Positions 18,079 through 25,179 of a stretch of 64,000 bases of DNA are shown here, one piece after another. A program made the position numbers and the translations under genes. This DNA is from G963667975 sp963677395 (GTDB taxonomy: Bacteria; Bacteroidota; Bacteroidia; Bacteroidales; G963667975), in NCBI GenBank assembly GCA_963677395.2, contig OY781965.2:2356001-2420000 (forward strand), given 5' to 3'. Positions within the stretch are counted from its first letter, which is position 1. The number at the start of each line of letters is the position of its first letter. Under the pieces are notes generated by a model, which was not told the origin of the DNA, made no database searches, and saw only the letters and a list, made by a program, of their open reading frames with translations.

Positions 18079-18864
18079 ATGAACGATAATTTTAACGAAT
18101 GTTGCTTCACGCTGTCAAGAGAAGATATACTCAAATTCGATAAAGCAGATAATGGACCAATCAATAACGTCATTGCAGGAATAAACAAACATTGTTATGG
18201 AGCCAGACTATACGATGATGAACATGGTTTGACTGTGGAAATGTTCTATATTAATAATGACAACACATTAAAGGGTGACATTATTCGACTTGACTTAAAC
18301 GAGGATAATTATTTTGAACTCCTTTTCCAATTTTGTGTTCTGCTTGCAAATGAATATGCTGGAGTTGACACTATTAACGCTTTTAATACTTTTCAAACGA
18401 AACTGAGAGGTTTTTTGGAAAAATCAGGTTTTTTTACAACGACAAGTCAGGAACTAAAGCAGTTTGAAGGCAAAAGTGTCGTTATGATGGCAATTAGTCA
18501 AAGGGGGATTTTCAATTTAAAACTTATTGACAAAGTTGATTTTTTGCGCAACTTTTTTAGCAATTATGACTCAGTAACAGATACAACTTCTGTTCGTGAA
18601 TTTGTGTATTTGATGATAAACACGGATACCTCATTAATAAAAATTGGTTCAAGTAAAAATCCAGCGTATCGAGAGAGGACTCTCCATTCACAAGAGCCAG
18701 TAGTTCATCTAATTGCGAAGTGGAATTGCGCTAAAGAACTTGAAAAAAGAATGCATGAAAAATATAAACATAAACGCATTAGAGGTGAATGGTTTAGACT
18801 TGACCTAAACGATTTGAAAGAAATTGAAACATTTATGAGTTCCGAAACAAACAACAGCCGCTAA
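18079..18864 (+). CDS. GIY-YIG nuclease-like protein (T5orf172/MUG113 type), cassette 2
   Basis: 261 aa. Residues about 174-255 match the GIY-YIG superfamily of the T5orf172/MUG113 type: FVYLMINTDTSLIKIGSS as the first two strands (GIY replaced by VYL, YIG by KIG), then RERTLHSQEP, ELEKRMHEKY and GEWFRLD. Residues 1-170 have no recognised motif. Such C-terminal domains are common in phage and accessory genes and may cut DNA. The stop codon TAA lies inside the GCTAAC core of its own attC. An ATG 5 bp upstream meets a stop after four codons, so 18079 is the start. Confidence 0.8.
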   Translation: MNDNFNECCFTLSREDILKFDKADNGPINNVIAGINKHCYGARLYDDEHGLTVEMFYINNDNTLKGDIIRLDLNEDNYFELLFQFCVLLANEYAGVDTINAFNTFQTKLRGFLEKSGFFTTTSQELKQFEGKSVVMMAISQRGIFNLKLIDKVDFLRNFFSNYDSVTDTTSVREFVYLMINTDTSLIKIGSSKNPAYRERTLHSQEPVVHLIAKWNCAKELEKRMHEKYKHKRIRGEWFRLDLNDLKEIETFMSSETNNSR

Positions 18865-18983
18865 CAATGTATAAAAATAATAGCCGGTTTAATAGTAAAT
18901 TCAAGGGTTGTAGCCCGCTTCAACCTTTCGTGTACCTTGATAGGAAATCGCCCGCAATCCCTTACTGTCCATATTGTCAAACG
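18857..18983 (+). repeat. attC-like site of cassette 2
   Basis: Outer box GCCGCTAAC (18857-18865) is the reverse complement of the cassette start GTTAGCGGC at 18047; with the next bases 13 of 14 positions agree. Crossover G at 18983 precedes TTAGCCC. 127 nt. Confidence 0.85.
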
Positions 18984-19012
18984 TTAGCCCTCATTGTAAA
19001 CAGAGACATTAG

Positions 19013-21862
19013 ATGCACGAAGACAAATTCATATTAAATGCAGCACGACTAACCCTCACTGCTGAGCACATTTCAAACCTGAAAAGAATCTCGGGTAATG
19101 ATATCGACTGGGCAGAGCTTGAACGAAAAGCGTGCATTCATGGAGTAGGTACCTTTATCTATTATTCATTAAAGAACAATAACCTGTCGCATCTTATTCC
19201 ATCCGAAATTTTTAAACGGTTTCAGGAGAATTTCTATCGGAATGCAATCCGCAATTCCATCTTTATTGAGGGGATTGATTCCCTTTCTTCAATTATTGAT
19301 AACAAAATCATTTTATTAAAAGGAGCATATCTGATCCAATACCTGTATCCCAATATTGCCATTCGCTCGATGTGCGATATTGATATTCTGGTCGAGAAAG
19401 AAAAAGTAAAGAAAAATTGGAATAAACTAGTTGATCATGGCTTTAAGTTAGGTGACTCTTTGCCAAAGTCTACTGTTCATGAAAAAAATGCGTGCCACCT
19501 TCCGTCACTATATTCTGGCCAGTTTATGACAGAAGTCCATTGGAATTTATTTGGAGGAGAACGATTTTATGCAGTTACCCAAAAGGCTTGGTCGAATTTT
19601 CGTCATTTAAAAAATAATATTTATTCTCTTTCTGACGAAATGCTATTAATTCATTTGTGCGTTCACTTTTACAAGCACCTGAAAAACGCAGCAGGTATGC
19701 GCATGCTATGCGATATTAATGAATTAATTCTAAAAGTAGACCATACAATTAATTGGAATGAAATTGACGAACTATGTTCAGATCAAGACCTAAGGAATGA
19801 AGTAAGTCAGGCATTAACATACACGCATATTCTATTAAATACTCCTATTCCCTCATTATTCATTGATGAAAAGATTGGAGTAAAAAAAGAGATTAATCTC
19901 GATTCCTTAACTGTAGGAAATCAGAAAAGTGTTTTTGGGCGTTATCTTTCAATTTTGAGTCGTTTCAAACAACCTTCTGACCGGATTCAATATGTCTTCC
20001 GAACTATTTTTCCAATAAAAAGTTGGATGAAGGCTACATACGAAATAAAATCCAGCATCGAATTGGCAGTCGCCTATTATAAATATTGGCGTTACATGTT
20101 TCGCAGGCACATCTTAAACAAAACATCCGTTATGCCGATTAATTCGAAACAGATCAAAACCGACATGGCCAATATTATGCAGGCAACGCGCTTTGTGTAT
20201 CAGAGCGATAAACGGCTGTTTATGCTCCGGCTGTTTGTGATTGTTATGCAAAGTATTCTGCCACTGGTATCGTTGTTTGTACTAAAGTTGTTAGTTGATA
20301 CCGTAACAGGAACCGTTGCAGACAAAGTGGCCATTTCTGATATATGGTTGTATGCATGTGCTTTCTGCGGAGTATTCCTGTTTACACGTTTATTTACCAT
20401 TATTAACCAGGTATCAGATGAGATACTGACGCAAAAACTGATCGATTTTATCAGCAACCTGCTGCACAAAAAATCGACAGAACTGGATTTGGCCTATTAT
20501 GATAATGCTGAATACCACGATACATTTCACCGGGCACAACAAGAGGCCAATTACCGTCCCATACAAATTCTGGATAACCTGACCGGCATTTTGCAAAACA
20601 GTTTGTCGCTTGCAGGAATTGTTGTTTTGCTGTTTACCTTTTCATGGTTGGGTATTGTGATTATGATTGTTGCCGGGCTGCCTTCGCTGTGTGTAAAGCT
20701 GGTTCGCTCAAAGGCATTGTACAACTGGCGCAAAAAAAACACGCACCTATTCCGCAAGGCCAATTACTTTTCGATGCTGATGACCAATCGCAGCTATGCC
20801 AAAGAGGTACGGGTTTTTAACCTTGCCGGTCATTTTCAAAAGCAGTTTGGTTCCCTGCGTACACAATTGGTAAAACAAATTAAGAAAATTGTTACCCGAA
20901 GGGCTAAATACGATTTAATTTCAGCAGTTTTTGAAGCAGCGGCATTGTTGTCTATTATCTATTTACTGGGGACTAAAGCTTACACCGGAGCCATTACCTT
21001 AGGGAGTTTTGTAATGTTTTTTGAAGCCTTCCGACGAGGACAAAGTTTTGTACAAGCTTTAGTTAGAAATGCTTCACTCTTGTATGAAAATAAGCTCTTC
21101 CTGACCAATTTGTTTGAGTTTCTCGATTTGCAGCCGCAGATACAGCCTGTTGCCCCATCCGTACCCTTCCCAAAACAACTTAAACAGGGAATACGGTTCG
21201 AAAACGTATCGTTTAAATACCCGGGAAGTAATAAATGGGCACTACGGAACTATCATTTGACGGCTACCCCCGGAGAAGTTACCCTGATTGAAGGCGAAAA
21301 TGGTGCCGGAAAAACAACCCTGATAAAACTGCTTTGCCGCTTGTACGAATGTACCGAAGGAAGGATAACAATTGAAGGCACTGATATCCGACAATTTGAT
21401 CTGGAAAAATTACGAAAAAACATAAGTGTGCTGTTCCAGGATTTTGCGCAGTACGATTTTACTGTACAGGAGAATATTTTGCTTGGCAATATCGATGCTC
21501 CTGCTGACGGGCCGAAGATACAACAGGCTGCCCACCTGGGATGTGCTACGCCGGTAATTGACCAGTTACCGGACGCCTACAATACGCTTTTGGGAAAATA
21601 TTTTGAAAAAGGCGAAGAGCTGAGTATGGGGCAGTGGCAACGGGTAGCGCTGGCAAGGGCAATTTATAAAGATACTCCGGTACTGGTGCTGGATGAGCCT
21701 ACCAGTTGGGTGGATGTAGAAGCAACAAACCGATTTAAGCAATACCTAAGCCAATTGAAAAAAGGCAGGATTGTTTTGCTAATCAGCCATACAATGCAAA
21801 AAGAAATAGTAAAAACGGATTCATTCGTGGAATCAAATCATAAACAATTAGTATTCACTTAA
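19013..21862 (+). CDS. Fusion of nucleotidyltransferase (NTP_transf_5-like) and peptide-exporter-type ABC transporter
   Basis: 949 aa, first gene of the peptide cassette. Residues 1-370 resemble the NTP_transf_5 family: LKGAYLIQYLYPNIAIRSMCDIDILV has the G-A...R-x-x-C-D-I-D-I-L-V pattern, with the DxD at about 123-125. From about 400 a half-ABC exporter follows: six membrane helices (400-685), Walker A GENGAGKTT at about 761-769, signature LSMGQ at about 870, and Walker B VLVLDEPTS at about 890. There is no C39 peptidase. It probably exports the modified peptide, while the N-terminal part may adenylylate or otherwise modify it, as nucleotidyltransferases do in some lasso-peptide clusters. The fusion of both activities in one chain is unusual. 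Confidence 0.88.
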   Translation: MHEDKFILNAARLTLTAEHISNLKRISGNDIDWAELERKACIHGVGTFIYYSLKNNNLSHLIPSEIFKRFQENFYRNAIRNSIFIEGIDSLSSIIDNKIILLKGAYLIQYLYPNIAIRSMCDIDILVEKEKVKKNWNKLVDHGFKLGDSLPKSTVHEKNACHLPSLYSGQFMTEVHWNLFGGERFYAVTQKAWSNFRHLKNNIYSLSDEMLLIHLCVHFYKHLKNAAGMRMLCDINELILKVDHTINWNEIDELCSDQDLRNEVSQALTYTHILLNTPIPSLFIDEKIGVKKEINLDSLTVGNQKSVFGRYLSILSRFKQPSDRIQYVFRTIFPIKSWMKATYEIKSSIELAVAYYKYWRYMFRRHILNKTSVMPINSKQIKTDMANIMQATRFVYQSDKRLFMLRLFVIVMQSILPLVSLFVLKLLVDTVTGTVADKVAISDIWLYACAFCGVFLFTRLFTIINQVSDEILTQKLIDFISNLLHKKSTELDLAYYDNAEYHDTFHRAQQEANYRPIQILDNLTGILQNSLSLAGIVVLLFTFSWLGIVIMIVAGLPSLCVKLVRSKALYNWRKKNTHLFRKANYFSMLMTNRSYAKEVRVFNLAGHFQKQFGSLRTQLVKQIKKIVTRRAKYDLISAVFEAAALLSIIYLLGTKAYTGAITLGSFVMFFEAFRRGQSFVQALVRNASLLYENKLFLTNLFEFLDLQPQIQPVAPSVPFPKQLKQGIRFENVSFKYPGSNKWALRNYHLTATPGEVTLIEGENGAGKTTLIKLLCRLYECTEGRITIEGTDIRQFDLEKLRKNISVLFQDFAQYDFTVQENILLGNIDAPADGPKIQQAAHLGCATPVIDQLPDAYNTLLGKYFEKGEELSMGQWQRVALARAIYKDTPVLVLDEPTSWVDVEATNRFKQYLSQLKKGRIVLLISHTMQKEIVKTDSFVESNHKQLVFT

Positions 21863-21874
21863 AAATTATGAATT

Positions 21875-22057
21875 ATGGAAACTTTAGATGAAAAAAACAA
21901 AAGTACAGAAGTTAGTAATGGAATTAAAGAAGAAAGGTTGAAGGCTTTAAAGGGGAAATGGCAGAAGCCTGTAATAAATTATCTTAAATGCACCGAAAAT
22001 ACTGACGGAGAATGTTCTGATATGGCATCTCATTGTGGAAGAGGGAGTAAGGATTAA
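21875..22057 (+). CDS. Candidate RiPP precursor peptide
   Basis: 60 aa, 12 bp after the exporter gene and 61 bp before the radical SAM gene. The N-terminal half is charged and Glu/Lys-rich (METLDEKNKSTEVSNGIKEE), like a leader. Then comes GKWQKPVI (27-34), resembling the W/Y-x-x-P leader motif bound by PqqD-like recognition domains. The rest is a short Cys/Gly-rich core with Cys39, Cys47 and Cys54, ending in HCGRGSKD. Cys spacing (8 and 7) suits thioether or disulfide formation. The final Ser/Lys/Asp could be the target of the HprK-like kinase. This is a prediction from context and composition; no homologue was recognised. Confidence 0.7.
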   Translation: METLDEKNKSTEVSNGIKEERLKALKGKWQKPVINYLKCTENTDGECSDMASHCGRGSKD

Positions 22058-22118
22058 GATTGACTATGTGTTTAATCTTGCATTTGCAATGTAGCATATT
22101 TATTATAAACTAAACACC

Positions 22119-23609
22119 TTGCTGTTGAATAATATTTCAAATATATCTATTGAAATTACGCGGAAATGTAATTTATCTTGTTCCTACTGTTATTTAGGTA
22201 GCAACAAAGAGAATGTTAAAATACAGAAGAAAACTATTATTAATTCAATAATGTTTCTGTTAAAAGATGCTGTTGTTGAAAAAAAGAATCCAATAATTTT
22301 CTTTATGGGAGGTGAGCCATTATTGGATTTTTCATTGATAAAATGGAGTGTACAAAAATGTAGAAAATTAGAACTATCTGGATATCCTCGTATTTTGTTT
22401 CGAATTACCACAAACGGAACACGAATTACCACAAAAATTGCTAATTTCTTAAAAAAAGAAAATTTTCGTGTCACACTCAGTCTTGATGGGGATGAAGTAA
22501 CACACAACAAATTCAGAAAAAATCATGCAGGGAAAGGTAGTTATAACAGACTAATCAAAAGTTTATATTATCTGCAAAAAATCGGGGTTGATTATACAAT
22601 AAGAGCAACCTTAACGAGAAATTCATTAAATATTACCAATATATTCAACACTTTTTCATTGTTGGACATCCATAGTTACATGATAATAAATGCATATGTA
22701 GCGGGTAATGGCAATAACAGAATTTGTATACAAACAAACGACATTAAAACGGTTGTAGATTCTAAATTGGAACTATTCTTTTATTTTATTGAAAGCAATG
22801 AATCACTGCCAATAGACTTAGAATTACTTAATCTTTTTTTTCGTATTGTTAATGGAAATATGGTTAAAAATCCGTGTGATGCAGGATGTAGGTATTGTGG
22901 GATAGACATTAATGGAGATGTTGTACCATGTCATCGTTTCTTTGGAAATAAAGATTTCATTTCTCGTAACGTTAACTCTTGCTCTAGCGAATTACCGATG
23001 TTGTACTTTGAAAAAGATGTATCAAAGAGAGAATTATGCGAGAATTGCTCAATCAATTACCTTTGTGGCGGAACCTGTTATTATGAGTCCTATGTTAAAT
23101 ATAAAAATCCCTACAGAACTGATAAAACTACATGTTTATACAATAAGACACTTATTTATGGAATGTTAAAATATACAATCCATCTTTTTAGAGTAAATCC
23201 CGAAAGGATTATATCAATTTATGAAAAATACAGCACCAAGAACAATGATAATTTAGTTATTATAAAATCAATGACAAATATTAATAAAATGAGCAAAATC
23301 AATGCTATAGAAATAAAAGACAAAAGATTTTCTATTGTTAAAGACATGATTAGAATAGATCTTCAGGAAGATGGTATTATATATTCTAATAAAAATATGG
23401 AATATAAATATATTGTTAATGTTACATCCCTGGCCATTTTGGATCTCTTAGACGGTAAACTTACAGCCTCTGAAATTTCACTAAAAGTAGCTATTGCTTG
23501 CGAAGTAAATGTAGTCGATATTGAAGAGGATATTTACAAGCAATTAGCTACTTTTCAAGAGTTAGGATTTATTGAGGAAGTGAAAGAAACTGCTGAAAGC
23601 AATGCTTAA
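22119..23609 (+). CDS. Radical SAM/SPASM peptide maturase with C-terminal PqqD-like domain
   Basis: 496 aa. Radical SAM [4Fe-4S] motif CNLSCSYC at residues 17-24, GGEP at about 65-68, and a SPASM region with Cys at CDAGCRYC, CHRF and CENCSINYLCGGTC (about 245-325). Residues about 400-490 look like a PqqD-type recognition domain (strands IRIDLQEDGIIY, helix NVTSLAILDLLDGKLT). It should modify the neighbouring precursor through a radical reaction, for example thioether cross-links. The start is non-ATG: TTG at 22119 or 22125, since no in-frame ATG precedes the Cys motif. The gene is AT-rich compared with its neighbours. The last 8 bp overlap the kinase gene. Confidence 0.88.
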   Translation: MLLNNISNISIEITRKCNLSCSYCYLGSNKENVKIQKKTIINSIMFLLKDAVVEKKNPIIFFMGGEPLLDFSLIKWSVQKCRKLELSGYPRILFRITTNGTRITTKIANFLKKENFRVTLSLDGDEVTHNKFRKNHAGKGSYNRLIKSLYYLQKIGVDYTIRATLTRNSLNITNIFNTFSLLDIHSYMIINAYVAGNGNNRICIQTNDIKTVVDSKLELFFYFIESNESLPIDLELLNLFFRIVNGNMVKNPCDAGCRYCGIDINGDVVPCHRFFGNKDFISRNVNSCSSELPMLYFEKDVSKRELCENCSINYLCGGTCYYESYVKYKNPYRTDKTTCLYNKTLIYGMLKYTIHLFRVNPERIISIYEKYSTKNNDNLVIIKSMTNINKMSKINAIEIKDKRFSIVKDMIRIDLQEDGIIYSNKNMEYKYIVNVTSLAILDLLDGKLTASEISLKVAIACEVNVVDIEEDIYKQLATFQELGFIEEVKETAESNA

Positions 23610-24435
23610 GAGTTTTTACACTATAGCTAATACAAATCTATGCCTCGAAACACCAGCAAAAGAGATCAAGGTCTTTTGCGATTATATGTGGCAGGAGTTC
23701 CCTTGTAGCAATACTTTGGGTATAGAAATGGTAATCAGGGTAAAGTCTTGTGCAGAAAGGGTAGATTATTATACCGTATATAAAGGTGATACCATTGTAG
23801 TGGATTGGGGTGAAGAATTACGCGAAGTACCACACACTATTATTACCAAAGCATTGGAGAACATCGTTTCTGGTTATGCCATTAATCAGATAGACAAAAA
23901 AAACATGATCACCCTTCATTCCGGAGCCGTGAGCAGACAGGGGAAAGGAATCCTTATCCTCGGCGAGAGTGGAAATGGAAAATCAACTTTAACCCTTGAA
24001 TTAGTGGCTAACCACAACTGGTTGTACTTAACAGATGAGGTCGGGTTGTTAGATAACTTTAACGTTATCCACCCGTTTTTAAAAACCGTTTCATATAAAC
24101 GGGAATGTGTAGTAACGATTGATCCAACATGGGAAGTACGGCAATTTGGTATCGATTACCAGGTGGCCATACCAAAAGAGAAACATGGTTGCCCGGTTCT
24201 ATTAAAGGCCGTATTTTTTGTAAAGTACTCGCCGGGGGCAGAACCATGTATAACTCCTATCAAGAAATCTGAATCGCTGGTACGTCTAATGAATTCACAG
24301 ATTGGCCGGGCAAAGTCGGTAGCTACAGTGGAGCAAATGGCAGAGGTGGTTAAGGCAGTGAACTCGTATCAAATATTTCATAACAATGCCAGTGAGGCTG
24401 CACGGTTAATAACAGAACTGATTGATACATTGTAA
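23602..24435 (+). CDS. HPr-kinase-like P-loop protein of the peptide cluster
   Basis: 277 aa. Walker A GESGNGKST at residues 121-129, preceded by HSGAVSRQGKGILIL, the usual HprK pattern, and followed by YLTDEVGLLD, a Walker B-like strand. Residues 1-110 form a beta-rich N-terminal part. In other RiPP clusters (paeninodin-type lasso peptides), HprK homologues phosphorylate a C-terminal Ser of the precursor; the same could happen to the Ser in GSKD of the 60-aa peptide. The ATG overlaps the radical SAM stop by 8 bp (translational coupling). Followed by the S26-like gene after 6 bp. Confidence 0.85.
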   Translation: MLKSFYTIANTNLCLETPAKEIKVFCDYMWQEFPCSNTLGIEMVIRVKSCAERVDYYTVYKGDTIVVDWGEELREVPHTIITKALENIVSGYAINQIDKKNMITLHSGAVSRQGKGILILGESGNGKSTLTLELVANHNWLYLTDEVGLLDNFNVIHPFLKTVSYKRECVVTIDPTWEVRQFGIDYQVAIPKEKHGCPVLLKAVFFVKYSPGAEPCITPIKKSESLVRLMNSQIGRAKSVATVEQMAEVVKAVNSYQIFHNNASEAARLITELIDTL

Positions 24436-24441
24436 CAGGTT

Positions 24442-25017
24442 ATGCAATTTAAGGATGAGTTTTTTGAAAAGCATACTTTTCATGAAGTAGTAATATTGTT
24501 ACTACAGAAAGGGGAAATAACAGAACTTCCGCTTACGGGGCATTGTATGAAACCACTTTTACGTGAAAACGATTTAATAACTGTAAAACCAATAACAATT
24601 GACCAATTAAAATATGGGGATATTGTACTTTACCATATTGAAGGTAGGTTAAAATGTCACCGATTTTTAACCTTCAAAACCATTGAGGGAAAGCAATATC
24701 TCATAACTAAAAGTGATAGAAGACTGCGATATGATATTCCTGTTCCTTATGATTTTTTTTTAGGGACAGTTATCCGAGTCAAAAAAGGAGCTATAATTGT
24801 TGATTATGAGACAGCGAAATGGAAAAGAATTAATTACTGTCTCGGGAAATTGTCTCCTTTTCTATCCATCGTTGAGTATTGCATCAAATTTCCAATCCAT
24901 TTTCCCCGAAGATGTGCCAGTCGCTTGTTTCGCTTGGTAATGGGCACAAATTACAGGGCTTGGAAGGAAAAACATTGGAAAAAACAACGAAGGGCTAATC
25001 GAGTAGACTGCCGATAG
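24442..25017 (+). CDS. S24/S26-type peptidase-like protein with Cys at the Ser position
   Basis: 191 aa. Residues about 25-130 follow the S26/LexA fold: TGHCMKPLLRENDLI at 32-46 corresponds to the family's SGxSMxPxLxxGD, but the catalytic Ser position is Cys35. KYGDIVLYH and a Lys in RLKCHRF (about 73) follow. It may be a leader peptidase with a Cys nucleophile or an inactive scaffold. Residues about 145-165 are hydrophobic. The last five codons and the stop (from about 24999) come from group II intron sequence inserted on the other strand, so the natural C terminus has been replaced. Last gene of the cassette 3 operon. Confidence 0.8.
   Translation: MQFKDEFFEKHTFHEVVILLLQKGEITELPLTGHCMKPLLRENDLITVKPITIDQLKYGDIVLYHIEGRLKCHRFLTFKTIEGKQYLITKSDRRLRYDIPVPYDFFLGTVIRVKKGAIIVDYETAKWKRINYCLGKLSPFLSIVEYCIKFPIHFPRRCASRLFRLVMGTNYRAWKEKHWKKQRRANRVDCR
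24992..24998 (+). repeat. attC outer box of cassette 3 (site disrupted)
   Basis: GGGCTAA preceded by CAACGAA is, apart from one extra base and one mismatch, the reverse complement of the cassette start GTTAGCCCTCATTG at 18983. It ends exactly where the intron remnant begins. The remainder of the attC is missing. Confidence 0.65.
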
Positions 25018-25179
25018 GCATTTAGCCTATCGGAGAGCCTCTCACACCACCGTACGTACGGGTCTCAGGGCGGTTCGTCAAACAATGGGAAATAGTGGTG
25101 AACTTTGGTAATGTGGGCTTACTTTGTAATAGTGGGTCAGTAATGATTCATAACCTCGTTGAGTTAGTTTTGCCACCGT
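24999..25179 (-). mobile_element. Group II intron remnant: 3' end with domains V and VI
   Basis: On the minus strand the element reads GAACCGCCCTGAGACC then CGTACGTACGGTGGTGTG (domain V, about 25047-25079, with a CCGCC/GGTGG base). After this comes a domain VI-like stem CCGATAGGC/GCCTATCGG (25011-25033) and the end CTACTCGATT. This is the typical 3' end of a bacterial group II intron, probably class C. The 5' part is missing and is cut off by the IS element. It abuts the attC box of the peptide cassette, and known group IIC-attC introns insert at such sites. Confidence 0.7.
25078..25179 (-). pseudogene. C-terminal fragment of intron-encoded reverse transcriptase/maturase
   Basis: The minus frame running into TGA at 25078-25080, just before domain V, reads AKLTQRGYESLLTHYYKV and onward for 33 residues. 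LTxxGYxSLLxxYxKV-like ends occur at the C terminus of group II intron maturases. The upstream part is absent because the IS element replaces it. Identification rests on position and a short motif. Confidence 0.45.
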
